Assembly: GCF_029868325.1 (NCBI RefSeq)
Contig: NZ_JARWNW010000231.1
Coordinates: 1 to 37,416, forward strand
Source: Nocardia carnea
GTDB lineage: Bacteria > Actinomycetota > Actinomycetes > Mycobacteriales > Mycobacteriaceae
Reading direction: 5' to 3'
Length of the DNA stretch: 37,416 bases
Part shown: positions 1-6,764 of the stretch, one piece after another
How positions within the stretch are numbered: the stretch's first letter is position 1
Layout of the letters: every line of letters begins with the position of its first letter
Notes under the pieces: generated by a model
What the model saw: the letters and a program-made list of their open reading frames with translations, nothing else
Databases searched by the model: none
What the model was told of the DNA's origin: nothing
Program-made: the position numbers and the translations under genes

Positions 1-1
1 C

Positions 2-150
2 CCTTCGACGATGCGCCGCATCGTCTGCGAGTTCGACGAGGCCACGACCTCCGCCGCCGTGACAACGCTGGCCCCGCGCTACGGCACCGATACCAACACC
101 GTCATGCTGACCGCGCTGACCGTGGCGATGGTCGCGTGGCGCGGAGGTAT
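2..150 (+). pseudogene. Fragment of an NRPS condensation/epimerization domain (left-edge partial)
   Basis: Read from base 2, the frame gives about 47 residues that resemble the stretch of an NRPS condensation or epimerization domain running from a FDEATT segment, through a Y-G-T-D-T-N-T-V segment, to a T-A-L-T-V-A-M-V-A-W core. In that family this is the helix leading to the conserved Trp. After the Trp near base 143 the frame stays open to base 346, but the protein no longer looks like a condensation domain. Only a fragment is present, cut on the left by the window edge and on the right by a junction near base 145. The family call rests on a short match and is tentative. Confidence 0.4.
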
Positions 151-305
151 CCGAGGAGCCGGTGCCGGTGTACTCCCAGAGCACGTCGGCGTGTCCGTTC
201 AGCTGGGCCTGCCGCGACGACCCCGATCCCGGGGCGCCGGTGAGATCGGTGATATCGGCACCCGCCGCGGGCTGCGCGGCCGTGGGCCGCAAGAAGTAGC
301 CGACC
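150..305 (-). pseudogene. Fragment of a betaine/choline-type ABC substrate-binding protein (OpuAC-like)
   Basis: On the minus strand, downstream of the hydrolase, one frame reads A-D-I-T-D-L-T-G-A-P-G-S, then QAQLNGHADVLWEYTGTG. In OpuAC-type quaternary-amine binding proteins the equivalent segment is 'G-S..aR.AqlnGeiDv.WEYTGT.w', part of the ligand pocket. Neither a signal peptide nor the C-terminal lobe is present. The match stops near base 145, where unrelated NRPS-like sequence begins on the other strand, so this is a remnant and not a working gene. It could be a decayed gene or an assembly join. The identification rests on one motif. Confidence 0.35.
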
Positions 306-317
306 CGGGTGATCGGG

Positions 318-1307
318 TCAGCGGTCACCGGTGGTCCAGTACCTGAGGAGTTCCGGTCCGAGTTGCTCGGCGGCCTGCATGGGCAGGGAGTGTGTGGTTT
401 CCGGCCAGACGGTGACCGGGGTTTTTCCCAGTGCTCGGGCGCGGTCGGCGGCCGCCTGACCGCCGGCCAAGGATTTATCGGCGGCGATGTCGATCCGGAC
501 CGGCATCGCCATCGACTTCCACTCCGCATCGGTGAGGGTCCGTGGCACCAGGGTGGCCGCCTTGTAGTGTCTGGTCCCCTCGTCGATCATCATCGAGACA
601 GGGGTGCGTTCCCGTACTTCTTCGATCGACACTCCGCCGATCTGTGCCAGCGCGTGGTCCTTCCACGGCTGCGGGACCGGTAGTGCAAGCAGGGCCGACC
701 ACAGGTACATCGAGACCGGGAATCCGGAAAGCACCACCACCGGCTCGAGCAGCGTCAAGGAGGCCACCCGTCCGGGGTAGGCGAGCGCGTGGGCGGCGGC
801 GGTGGCGCCGCCGAAAGAGTGCCCCACCATGTGGGCGTGAGTGATGTCGAGACCCGCGAGTGCCTGCTCCACCCATACTGTCCGATCGTCGAACGAGGTG
901 AAAGGCGCCGATTGGGTGGACATTCCGGAATCGCCGACCGCGTCCATCGCATAGAGGGTGCGTTTGCCGATCCAGTGGGGCAGGTTCTCGGCCCACATCG
1001 GTACGCCCGAACGGATTCCGGGCAGGAATACGACCGGCGGCGCACTTTCGCGTCCCTCGGTGCCGGTCCACTCGTATACCCGGACGCTGCCGTAATCGGT
1101 GGCGACGTCGTGGGTACGCGTCGGTGTGGGTAGCGTCGCCATCGCCGCGTGGTACGCAGCGCGGTAGGACTCGAACCCTTCGTGGCTGCGCCAGTGACCC
1201 ACCGTCGGCTCCGGCGCAACAACCGAGGCGATTTTATCGGCGACGAGCCATGCGGCCACTACCGCGGCCAGGGCCTTCAGAATGCTTCGGTTCGGCTTCA
1301 CGCCCAT
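318..1307 (-). CDS. Membrane-anchored alpha/beta hydrolase
   Basis: A 329-residue alpha/beta-hydrolase-fold protein. The N-terminus has a basic start followed by a hydrophobic stretch (roughly residues 8-30), which suggests a signal anchor or uncleaved signal and an extracytoplasmic location. The nucleophile elbow is G-H-S-F-G-G, a central D-A-V-G-D-S strand follows a P-G-I-R oxyanion-type loop, and the C-terminal W-P-E-T-T-H segment supplies the catalytic His. The start is the ATG at 1307, because GGAG lies 5 nt upstream; an in-frame GTG at 1313 would overlap that site. The gene is divergent from a TetR regulator, and palindromes at 1321-1336 and 1366-1379 lie between them, so it is probably the regulator's target. 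Substrate unknown; esterase, lipase and haloperoxidase-like roles are all possible. Confidence 0.85.
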   Translation of the reverse strand: MGVKPNRSILKALAAVVAAWLVADKIASVVAPEPTVGHWRSHEGFESYRAAYHAAMATLPTPTRTHDVATDYGSVRVYEWTGTEGRESAPPVVFLPGIRSGVPMWAENLPHWIGKRTLYAMDAVGDSGMSTQSAPFTSFDDRTVWVEQALAGLDITHAHMVGHSFGGATAAAHALAYPGRVASLTLLEPVVVLSGFPVSMYLWSALLALPVPQPWKDHALAQIGGVSIEEVRERTPVSMMIDEGTRHYKAATLVPRTLTDAEWKSMAMPVRIDIAADKSLAGGQAAADRARALGKTPVTVWPETTHSLPMQAAEQLGPELLRYWTTGDR

Positions 1308-1320
1308 ATCCACTCCAGGA

Positions 1321-1336
1321 AAATACAGTCGTATTT
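1321..1336. promoter_or_regulatory. Putative TetR operator O1
   Basis: AAATAC-N4-GTATTT, a 6+6 inverted repeat just upstream of the hydrolase start. The half-site recurs in the second palindrome 44 bp away (centre to centre), close to four helical turns. Binding by the neighbouring TetR protein is inferred. Confidence 0.55.
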
Positions 1337-1365
1337 ATCGATGGTCCCCAGCGTACACCTGGGTC

Positions 1366-1379
1366 AATACGATCGTATT
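1366..1379. promoter_or_regulatory. Putative TetR operator O2
   Basis: AATACGATCGTATT is a perfect 14-bp palindrome carrying the same half-site as 1321-1336. It lies where the -35 region of the tetR promoter should be (about 10-23 bp upstream of the -10 box at 1389), which fits autorepression. Confidence 0.6.
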
Positions 1380-1388
1380 TTCCGTCGC

Positions 1389-1394
1389 TAGTAT
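1389..1394 (+). promoter_or_regulatory. -10 box of a leaderless tetR transcript
   Basis: TAGTAT fits the actinobacterial TANNNT -10 pattern and ends 6 nt before the ATG at 1401. No ribosome-binding site precedes that ATG. Both points suggest transcription starts at or next to the A of the start codon. Confidence 0.5.
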
Positions 1395-1400
1395 TGCGGG

Positions 1401-1967
1401 ATGAGCAGCACGAACCCCGACGACCGCCGTATCGCGATCATCCAGGCGGTATGGCAGGTGATCGCGGAACAAGGCATGAGCGCGGTATCCATGCGCAACG
1501 TGGCCGCAGCCGCAGGGGTCTCGGTAGGGCAAATCCAATACTGGTTCACCAGCAAGGACGAACTTCTCCGGGCTGGTCTCGAAACGATGGTGTCTGGCGC
1601 TGCGCAACTCCACGACACCACCACCGAGTACGCCGACGACCGCGAAACACTGTGGCAGCTGATCGGACAATCCATCCCCCGCGCGGAGTCGTCCAGTGCC
1701 GGAGTCTCGGTCTTCCACCAATACATCGCCGCCGCCATCAACCACCCGGCCCTGGCCCGCATCCTCGCCGACGCGAAGGACGGCGCCGAAAGTGAGGCCG
1801 CCCGATTACTCGCCGGAATCGCACCCGATCTCGCCGACCCGCATATCGCGGCAAGGTCACTGATGGCCACCGCGGACGGACTCACCATGCGAGTCCTCAT
1901 CGGCAGCCTGTCGGCCACGGAAGCCGAAAACGCACTACGGCTCGCGGTGGAACGATTCACCAACTGA
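1401..1967 (+). CDS. TetR/AcrR family transcriptional regulator
   Basis: A 188-residue one-component regulator. Residues about 8-55 form the TetR helix-turn-helix, seen as 'IIQAVWQVIAEQGMSAVSMR' followed by NVAAAAGVSVGQIQYWF and the F/W-x-x-K-D-E-L continuation. The all-helical C-terminal ligand domain has the usual length. The gene is transcribed away from the anchored hydrolase; the paired AATAC/GTATT palindromes in the 93-bp gap are its likely operators. The start codon is chosen from the TAGTAT box 6 nt upstream (leaderless mRNA). The ligand cannot be told from sequence. Confidence 0.9.
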   Translation: MSSTNPDDRRIAIIQAVWQVIAEQGMSAVSMRNVAAAAGVSVGQIQYWFTSKDELLRAGLETMVSGAAQLHDTTTEYADDRETLWQLIGQSIPRAESSSAGVSVFHQYIAAAINHPALARILADAKDGAESEAARLLAGIAPDLADPHIAARSLMATADGLTMRVLIGSLSATEAENALRLAVERFTN

Positions 1968-2111
1968 ACACCGCCACACCGGAAAGGGCCCCGTGGGCGC
2001 AGGTCCCAGCGGGAGAAAATTGCATGCAAATTCCCGGTTCAGCGTGTGTAGATTCCTGATCTGTGGGATCTGAGCAGGGGGTTTCCGATGTAGGGAGTGG
2101 GCGAATAGGTG

Positions 2112-2117
2112 TAAGGT
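2112..2117 (+). promoter_or_regulatory. -10 box of a leaderless vapBC transcript
   Basis: TAAGGT (TANNNT) lies 6 nt before the vapB ATG, with no Shine-Dalgarno between, so a leaderless mRNA is likely. The -35 region is not clear. Confidence 0.4.
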
Positions 2118-2123
2118 GTTTGT

Positions 2124-2384
2124 ATGGCCAAACGTAAGATAACGATGACCATCGATGAAGAGGTCCTGGCGAAGGCGCGCGAACTGGGTGACGCGCACTT
2201 GTCTGCCGTTGTCAACGCGGCCTTGGCCGAACATGTGGATCGGATGGCACGGCGAGACGCCCTTCGCGATTTACTCGACGGTTGGGAGCAGGCCGTCGGC
2301 CCGGTCGGAGATGACGACGCACATGACGCGGCCGCCGCCTTCGACGAGCTCGAGGGTGTCGGGTTCGGCCGGGAGATCGCCTGA
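2124..2384 (+). CDS. vapB: VapB-like antitoxin
   Basis: An 86-residue protein. The N-terminus M-A-K-R-K-I-T-M-T-I-D-E-E-V-L is the beta-strand plus first helix of a ribbon-helix-helix (CopG/VapB-type) DNA-binding domain. The C-terminal half is acidic (repeated D/E around residues 60-80), typical of the flexible toxin-neutralising tail. Its TGA overlaps the ATG of the downstream PIN-domain gene by one base (TGATG), so the two are translationally coupled. The pair forms a type II toxin-antitoxin module at the edge of an accessory island. Confidence 0.85.
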   Translation: MAKRKITMTIDEEVLAKARELGDAHLSAVVNAALAEHVDRMARRDALRDLLDGWEQAVGPVGDDDAHDAAAAFDELEGVGFGREIA

Positions 2385-2818
2385 TGCTGCCGGTTGTCCT
2401 CGATTCCGCTGGGCTTTCCGCGGCATGTGAGCCGAAGCCACCGAAGCGGGTACAAGCGCTGCTTGCGGAGGCGTACCGCCGCGGAAGTGAGGTTTTGGTG
2501 CCGGCCGTTGTCTGTGCCGAGGTATGCCGTGGAGTTCCGCGTACGCGGCAGGTCGAAACGCTGGTGGCTCGCACGCTTCGCGACAGCGCAGCACATCGGC
2601 CGGTGCGGATGGTGCCCACCGATTTCGATCTCGCCCGCCAAGTGGGCGCGATCCTCAACAGCGCGAAGGTCGGCAGCCGCTACCTGGCGGATGCACACGT
2701 GGTCGCGGTTTGCGTTCAACACGGTGGCGGCCTGGTGATCACCTCGGACCCCGACGACATCATGCACCTCGCGGCCGCGGTTCCGGCCGCCCGAATCATC
2801 ACCCGCAGTCCGGGGTGA
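2384..2818 (+). CDS. vapC: PIN-domain ribonuclease toxin VapC
   Basis: A 144-residue PIN-domain RNase. Acidic metal-binding residues sit where the fold expects them: Asp7 (V-V-L-D-S), Glu46 (V-C-A-E-V), Asp103 (L-A-D-A-H) and Asp122/Asp124 (T-S-D-P-D-D). VapC enzymes cleave tRNA or rRNA in a Mg-dependent way; the target of this one is not predictable. Coupled by a 1-base overlap to vapB. A start at 2384 keeps the catalytic Asp7 close to the N-terminus, as in the family. Confidence 0.88.
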   Translation: MLPVVLDSAGLSAACEPKPPKRVQALLAEAYRRGSEVLVPAVVCAEVCRGVPRTRQVETLVARTLRDSAAHRPVRMVPTDFDLARQVGAILNSAKVGSRYLADAHVVAVCVQHGGGLVITSDPDDIMHLAAAVPAARIITRSPG

Positions 2819-2880
2819 GGCATGAGCACGCCCGTCCGGCGTCGGCGGAGGCTGTTCGAGCGGCTGGATAGTGTGAGCAG

Positions 2881-3459
2881 ATGCCGAACACAGGGCTTCG
2901 ACGTCGAGTAATCCTCCTCAACGGGACATCGAGTTCCGGCAAGACCTCCCTGGCCCGCGCCATCCAGAACGAGAGTGATACTCCGTTCGCCTACTGGGGT
3001 ATCGACACCTTGTTCGGTCTGGTGCCACCGAACTGGGGCGGCGGATCCGACAGCCCCCTCAGCCGAGACGGGTTCTGGTACGACCGCACCGGCCGCGACG
3101 CCGATGGATCCCCGATCGTGGTTATCCGCTACGGCCACGTCGGGCGGCGCATACTGCACTCCGGATGTGCCGCGGCCGCCGCATTCGCCCACGGCGGCAA
3201 CGATCTGGTCATCGACGAGATGCTCCTGACCCCGGACTTGCTACCGCTCTGGATGGACGCCCTGGCCGGGCTGGATGTTCAGCTCGTCGGTGTCACTTGC
3301 CCATTGGCCGTCGCCGAGCAGCGAGAACGGGACCGAAGCCACCCGATCGGACTGGCACGCGGCCACTTCCACACCGTTCACGACCACGGCTACACCTACG
3401 ACATGACCATCGACACGACTACAGGAACACCCGCCGCCCTCGCCAGAACCATTCTGTGA
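2881..3459 (+). CDS. Chloramphenicol-phosphotransferase-like P-loop kinase
   Basis: A 192-residue P-loop protein. The Walker A motif G-T-S-S-S-G-K-T-S is at residues 15-23, preceded by the hydrophobic strand R-R-V-I-L-L-N. A Trp-Gly-Ile-Asp segment near residue 40, the V-I-D-E strand in the middle and the C-P-L-A-V-A-E-Q-R-E-R-D-R lid with basic residues follow the pattern of the chloramphenicol 3-O-phosphotransferase (CPT) family. Many CPT-like proteins in actinobacteria are generic small-molecule kinases, so drug resistance is not shown. It lies 62 bp after vapC on the same strand. The ATG at 2881 gives the usual CPT length. Confidence 0.8.
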   Translation: MPNTGLRRRVILLNGTSSSGKTSLARAIQNESDTPFAYWGIDTLFGLVPPNWGGGSDSPLSRDGFWYDRTGRDADGSPIVVIRYGHVGRRILHSGCAAAAAFAHGGNDLVIDEMLLTPDLLPLWMDALAGLDVQLVGVTCPLAVAEQRERDRSHPIGLARGHFHTVHDHGYTYDMTIDTTTGTPAALARTIL

Positions 3460-3509
3460 CAGCGGAAGCGTCCTGCTGATCTCGCGGTGCGAATCGACCG
3501 AGACGCGGA

Positions 3510-3701
3510 TCAGCTACCGGTCGAAATTGACCGAAGGAACGCATCCCACTCGGCCGGTGCGAAAATGAGAGCGGAACCGGCGGGGGTTTTCGAATCCCGC
3601 ACTCCGACCGCGTCGGCAGTATGTGCAACCTCTACGCACTCGCCACCGTGCTGGCTGTAGCTGCTCTTGAACCAGCTGGCACCCGATAGGTCAGTGCGCA
3701 T
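3510..3701 (-). CDS. DUF397 domain protein
   Basis: A 63-residue single-domain protein with the DUF397 signature: W-F-K-S-S-Y-S near the N-terminus, a central G-G-E-C-V-E-V-A strand, V-G-V-R-D-S-K and the closing F-A-P-A-E-W-D-A-F-L. In Streptomyces and relatives such proteins are encoded next to XRE/DUF5753 regulators and act with them, as in the whiJ- and abaA-type loci. Here it starts 2 bp after the stop of the XRE gene on the same strand, so it is surely co-transcribed. Inference: partner or antagonist of the upstream regulator. Confidence 0.9.
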   Translation of the reverse strand: MRTDLSGASWFKSSYSQHGGECVEVAHTADAVGVRDSKTPAGSALIFAPAEWDAFLRSISTGS

Positions 3702-3703
3702 AT

Positions 3704-4591
3704 TTACGGCTCCCTTGCTAACTCTCTGAGCGCTTGCCGGCTGTCCGGGCCGGCAATCGCCTTACCTCTGATGAGATCGTACGTCCGAAGAAACCTCGCT
3801 ACGTCGTCGCGATCCTCGATGTACATGTTGCCGACGATCCCTTCCAGGAAGACCACGGGCGGCTCTACAGGCTCGCCCGGCGCTGATTCGCCGAACATGA
3901 GGACAACAAACGGTGGCATGGAAATGCCACCGGGGAATCCTGCGGCAAAGGGCAGGATGGCCAGCTCGATGTTGTCTCGGGTGGACATATCGGCCAGATG
4001 CCGAAGCTGCGTGGCCATGACACTGCGCCCGCCCGCCGTTCGCCGGAGGGCCGCCTCTCCGACCACCACATCCAGAGTGACCGGCTGTGTACGCCGGGTG
4101 ACTATCTTCTGGCGCTGCATCTTCAGCTGGATCCGTCCGGCCTGCTGTTCGGGATCCTCGTCGGGGCCCTGTTCGTGCGCCAGCGCTCGATCGTAGTCCG
4201 CGGTCTGTAACAGGCCCGGCACCAGCTCGGGTTGATACGAAAGGATTTTCGTAGCCGCCGCTTCCAGCCCTACGTAGACATCGAAATCCTTCGGGATCAG
4301 ATCACCGTACTGATGCCACCAATTCTTGACGTTCGCCTGCTTGGCCAGTCCGACCAGGGCTGCTATCAGATCGTCCGGAACTCCATACAGGTCGCAAGCA
4401 GCCTGGATGTCCCGCGTCTTGATCCGTGAGTTTTCCCCCTTCTCGAGTCTCCCGAGGCTGGTCGCCCCCATCTCCAGTAGCTGTGCGGCCTTGGCCTGGG
4501 TGTAGCCCGCTCGGGTTCGCCACTCCAGCAGGTGCCTTCCTAGTTGGCGCCGGGGCAGCGTTGATCCGGTACCGCCGAGGTCTTGAGGCAT
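3704..4591 (-). CDS. XRE-family regulator with DUF5753 domain
   Basis: A 295-residue protein. Residues about 17-72 form an XRE helix-turn-helix (L-G-R-H-L-L-E-W-R-T-R-A-G-Y-T-Q, then A-A-Q-L-L-E-M-G-A-T-S-L-G-R-L-E-K-G). The rest is the DUF5753 ligand-like domain, with Y-Q-P-E-L-V-P-G-L-L-Q-T-A-D-Y, the R-Q-x-x-x-x-R central part and F-L-E-G-I-V-G-N-M-Y-I near the end. This architecture followed directly by DUF397 is a hallmark actinobacterial regulatory pair linked to development and secondary metabolism. The protein ends near 'R-Q-A-L-R-E-L-A', also typical. Target genes unknown. Confidence 0.92.
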   Translation of the reverse strand: MPQDLGGTGSTLPRRQLGRHLLEWRTRAGYTQAKAAQLLEMGATSLGRLEKGENSRIKTRDIQAACDLYGVPDDLIAALVGLAKQANVKNWWHQYGDLIPKDFDVYVGLEAAATKILSYQPELVPGLLQTADYDRALAHEQGPDEDPEQQAGRIQLKMQRQKIVTRRTQPVTLDVVVGEAALRRTAGGRSVMATQLRHLADMSTRDNIELAILPFAAGFPGGISMPPFVVLMFGESAPGEPVEPPVVFLEGIVGNMYIEDRDDVARFLRTYDLIRGKAIAGPDSRQALRELAREP

Positions 4592-4815
4592 CTGTCCTCC
4601 GTTTCGGGGATTCGCATTTCACCGGTTCGGTGCAAGCCCTTTACCTGGCACGGTTCTCCTGCTGGCAGTTTGGAGAGCTTCGTCCGGAGGCGCCGATTCG
4701 GTGGGACATCGAGCGCTGTGAAGTGTGTCATAGACGAGCGCCCGGCTGTGCCGGTTCCGAATATCCAGTGCCCGAGCGCATTTCCCTGTCTATTCGATGT
4801 ACTCGAGGTGCCGCC

Positions 4816-5469
4816 ATGACTCAGCCGACCGGTAAGTGCGATCCCCACCGCCCCCGAGCGCTGGGCTATCTCCGGACCGATCTTTCTTTCAACCAGGCTC
4901 TCCATGCGGAAGCCATCCGCATACTCGCCCGAAGCCAGGGGCACACACTGATTTACATAGTCCGACTCGGACCCGAGTCGGTGCCAGACCCAATCGGTCA
5001 CGTCCTCGATATTGTCCATGCCACCGCAACGACGACGCTGATCGTCCCCGACCTCGGCCACCTCGAGAATCATCCCGGCCGCGTCTGCGACACCTGCGAT
5101 CTCATCACAGTATGCCCGGAGCAGCTGTGGATGAAGGCTGGCACCAACACCCTTGATATGGCGCGTGAGCCCATCTGGTTGTCGGAGGCCTGGCACAGCG
5201 AGCCCGCCACACGGCTCGGTGTCGCCGACGCGCATCGAATCATGCAGGCACACCGATCCTGCAACCCTTTGAACTGCCCTCGAAAGGCCGCCGCCTTCGC
5301 GCTGCTCGCCGAAACCGGCAAATTGGTCCCCGCCACCCGCAGTCCCCGCGAACGAGCAGCCGCCCGCGGGATCCCTTACTCACCGGCCGTGCCAACCTCC
5401 GCGAGCACGGGCCCATCGCTCGCGGTTCTCCACCGGTTGCTCGCCGGACTCACCCAAGCCGAGCGATGA
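4816..5469 (+). CDS. Hypothetical protein with a resolvase-like N-terminal pattern
   Basis: A 217-residue protein. The N-terminal half resembles the serine-recombinase (resolvase) fold: A-L-G-Y-L-R-T-D followed by a helix with Q-A-L-H-A-E-A, a central strand, and L-I-V-P-D-L-G-H-L-E, the counterpart of 'vvvpdl.RLsR'. The residue aligned with the catalytic serine (Y-x-R-V-S) is Asp, so recombinase activity is unlikely. The middle holds C-D-T-C and the C-terminus C-N-P-L-N-C-P, possibly a metal site. The start is chosen at ATG 4816, with GAGG 7 nt upstream; an earlier open frame from 4426 overlaps the XRE gene and looks like shadow. The resemblance to resolvase is my reading and could be accidental. 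Confidence 0.6.
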   Translation: MTQPTGKCDPHRPRALGYLRTDLSFNQALHAEAIRILARSQGHTLIYIVRLGPESVPDPIGHVLDIVHATATTTLIVPDLGHLENHPGRVCDTCDLITVCPEQLWMKAGTNTLDMAREPIWLSEAWHSEPATRLGVADAHRIMQAHRSCNPLNCPRKAAAFALLAETGKLVPATRSPRERAAARGIPYSPAVPTSASTGPSLAVLHRLLAGLTQAER

Positions 5470-5741
5470 ACGAGGACCAAACCATCCTTCGGGCGCTGAC
5501 GTCCAGATTACTGTCTTCCTATACGGGCTCCGCCTCGAGTATCGAGCCCATTCCACCGCTGCACTTCTCTTTCTGGGGTCCACGGACCGCACGTGGAAGC
5601 AATACTTCCGGGCGACCCGCCCGCTACGCGGTCTGCCCTGCGAACGTCTCTGCGGGCCCGGCACCATCCCATTGGCCGACACCGCGGTATACCTCGGCGG
5701 ACCCATTGCCTGAGCGTCTGGCGATGCAATCGACGAATCTG
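5470..5741. other. 272-bp stretch with no convincing gene
   Basis: An ATG at 5466 overlaps the preceding stop (ATGA) and opens a plus-strand frame to 5921, but its second half is antisense to the HNH gene. Another plus frame ending at 5711 has protein-like composition (W-K-Q-Y-F and T-A-V-Y-L-G-G-P-I-A near its end) but no start codon. A decayed or frameshifted small gene is possible. Nothing can be called firmly. Confidence 0.3.
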
Positions 5742-6677
5742 TCAGCTTGCTGCCAGGAATTCGGTATACCGTTCGTCGAGTCGGCTCCGAGACGGGTGGT
5801 CCGTCGGTTTCGCGGGGATGACGAGGGGCCTGTCATGCATCGCTTGAATGCCGTGCTCGAGCATCGGCCCGTCTTTTTCCTCGAGCAGATCCTTGTTGAT
5901 CTTGACCTCGAAGTCGGGTGAAATTCCCAGAAAGTTGGCGTCGTATGCGGCGTGGTGGATCTTGCAGAGACTCAGGCCGTTGTCGACGGTCGCCGTACCG
6001 TGGGGTTGGGTATCGGCAATAATATGCGCAGCATCGAGTAATTCTCTGTGCTTGAGATTGCAGACCGCGCACTGTCGTTGGTACGCGAGTAGGATCCGCT
6101 CTCGGAACTCGGGCTGATGAATCCGTTGCTTGGTTATCCTCTCCGCGTAGCGCTTCTCCACCGGTTCCAGCTGCCGGGGGTTTTTGACCGATCGCAATTC
6201 CTCGTCCAGTGCAATAAGAAATCTATGGTTCTCGCGATCGTCGTCAACTGCGTACACCGGAAAAACGGGGTAATACAAACCGGGGAGAATCTTACGGAGA
6301 AGGATAAGGGGCAACTCAAGCTCGATAGCGCGCCGAAGCTTCGTATTATCGCTCGCGTCGCTTCCCGCACGGTAAGAATATGCGAACAGTGACCCGCCGA
6401 GTTCCTCGTCTTCATAGCCGCTGTCTGGATCGGACATGATCGACAGGGTGCCGTTCATCTCCTTGGGATTTCGTATTCCGCGACTACGGTCGATCAGTCG
6501 ATAGACTTCTCCGTCGACATCGAACGACCAGAGCTGTTCGCGGGTTACGGTCACGCTCTCCTGCGTCATCTCTCGCAGGTGCTTGAATATCTGCTGGCGC
6601 AGACGGGATTCGGCGTTCAGGTCCACGCTCGAAGTCTGCCACGACTCGGTGGGTGTAGACGACCTGTACAAGGCCAT
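5742..6677 (-). CDS. HNH endonuclease (putative restriction type)
   Basis: A 311-residue protein. Residues 203-252 form an HNH nuclease domain: C-A-V-C, then L-L-D-A-A-H-I-I, N-G-L-S-L-C and K-I-H-H-A-A-Y-D. These include the metal-binding Cys residues and catalytic His. The C-terminal E-E-K-D-G-P-M-L-E-H-G and R-L-D-E-R-Y-x-x-F-L tail is typical of the bacterial 'HNH_2' restriction-like group. The N-terminal about 190 residues, with P-V-F-P-V-Y-A-V-D-D-D-R-E-N, probably bind DNA. It is divergent from an AspBHI-like restriction enzyme, suggesting a shared defence role. A later start (the Met about 38 residues in) is possible; a leader of roughly 50 nt from the TACGAT box supports 6677. Confidence 0.85.
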   Translation of the reverse strand: MALYRSSTPTESWQTSSVDLNAESRLRQQIFKHLREMTQESVTVTREQLWSFDVDGEVYRLIDRSRGIRNPKEMNGTLSIMSDPDSGYEDEELGGSLFAYSYRAGSDASDNTKLRRAIELELPLILLRKILPGLYYPVFPVYAVDDDRENHRFLIALDEELRSVKNPRQLEPVEKRYAERITKQRIHQPEFRERILLAYQRQCAVCNLKHRELLDAAHIIADTQPHGTATVDNGLSLCKIHHAAYDANFLGISPDFEVKINKDLLEEKDGPMLEHGIQAMHDRPLVIPAKPTDHPSRSRLDERYTEFLAAS

Positions 6678-6726
6678 CGGTGGATCAGCGACCTGCCGTG
6701 TCGACCTAGATATCCGGGGTGCTCGA

Positions 6727-6756
6727 TTGGTCCGCGATCGTAGACGCCTCTACGAT
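6727..6756. promoter_or_regulatory. Shared divergent promoter/dyad of the HNH and AspBHI-like genes
   Basis: On the plus strand TTGGTC (6727-6732), 18 bp, then TACGAT (6751-6756) ends 8 nt before the restriction gene ATG, so that mRNA is likely leaderless. The inverted repeat ATCGTAGA (6737-6744) / TCTACGAT (6749-6756), 4 bp apart, gives the minus strand its own TACGAT at 6742-6737 facing the HNH gene. The two -10 boxes therefore lie 8 bp apart in opposite orientation and should exclude each other. Confidence 0.55.
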
Positions 6757-6764
6757 ATGCATCC

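Noticed and set aside
1167..1178. tRNA T-arm-like sequence GGACTCGAACCC
   Set aside because: Inside the hydrolase coding frame, and no acceptor stem or anticodon arm can be folded around it.
2011..2035. Near-palindrome around TTGCATGCAA between tetR and vapB
   Set aside because: The outer GGGA/TCCC arms do not share the exact centre of the inner palindrome; a weak terminator or operator is possible but not supported.
5466..5921. Plus-strand frame starting with an ATGA overlap
   Set aside because: Its second half is antisense to the HNH gene and its first half has no known motif; kept only as a note about a possible decayed gene.
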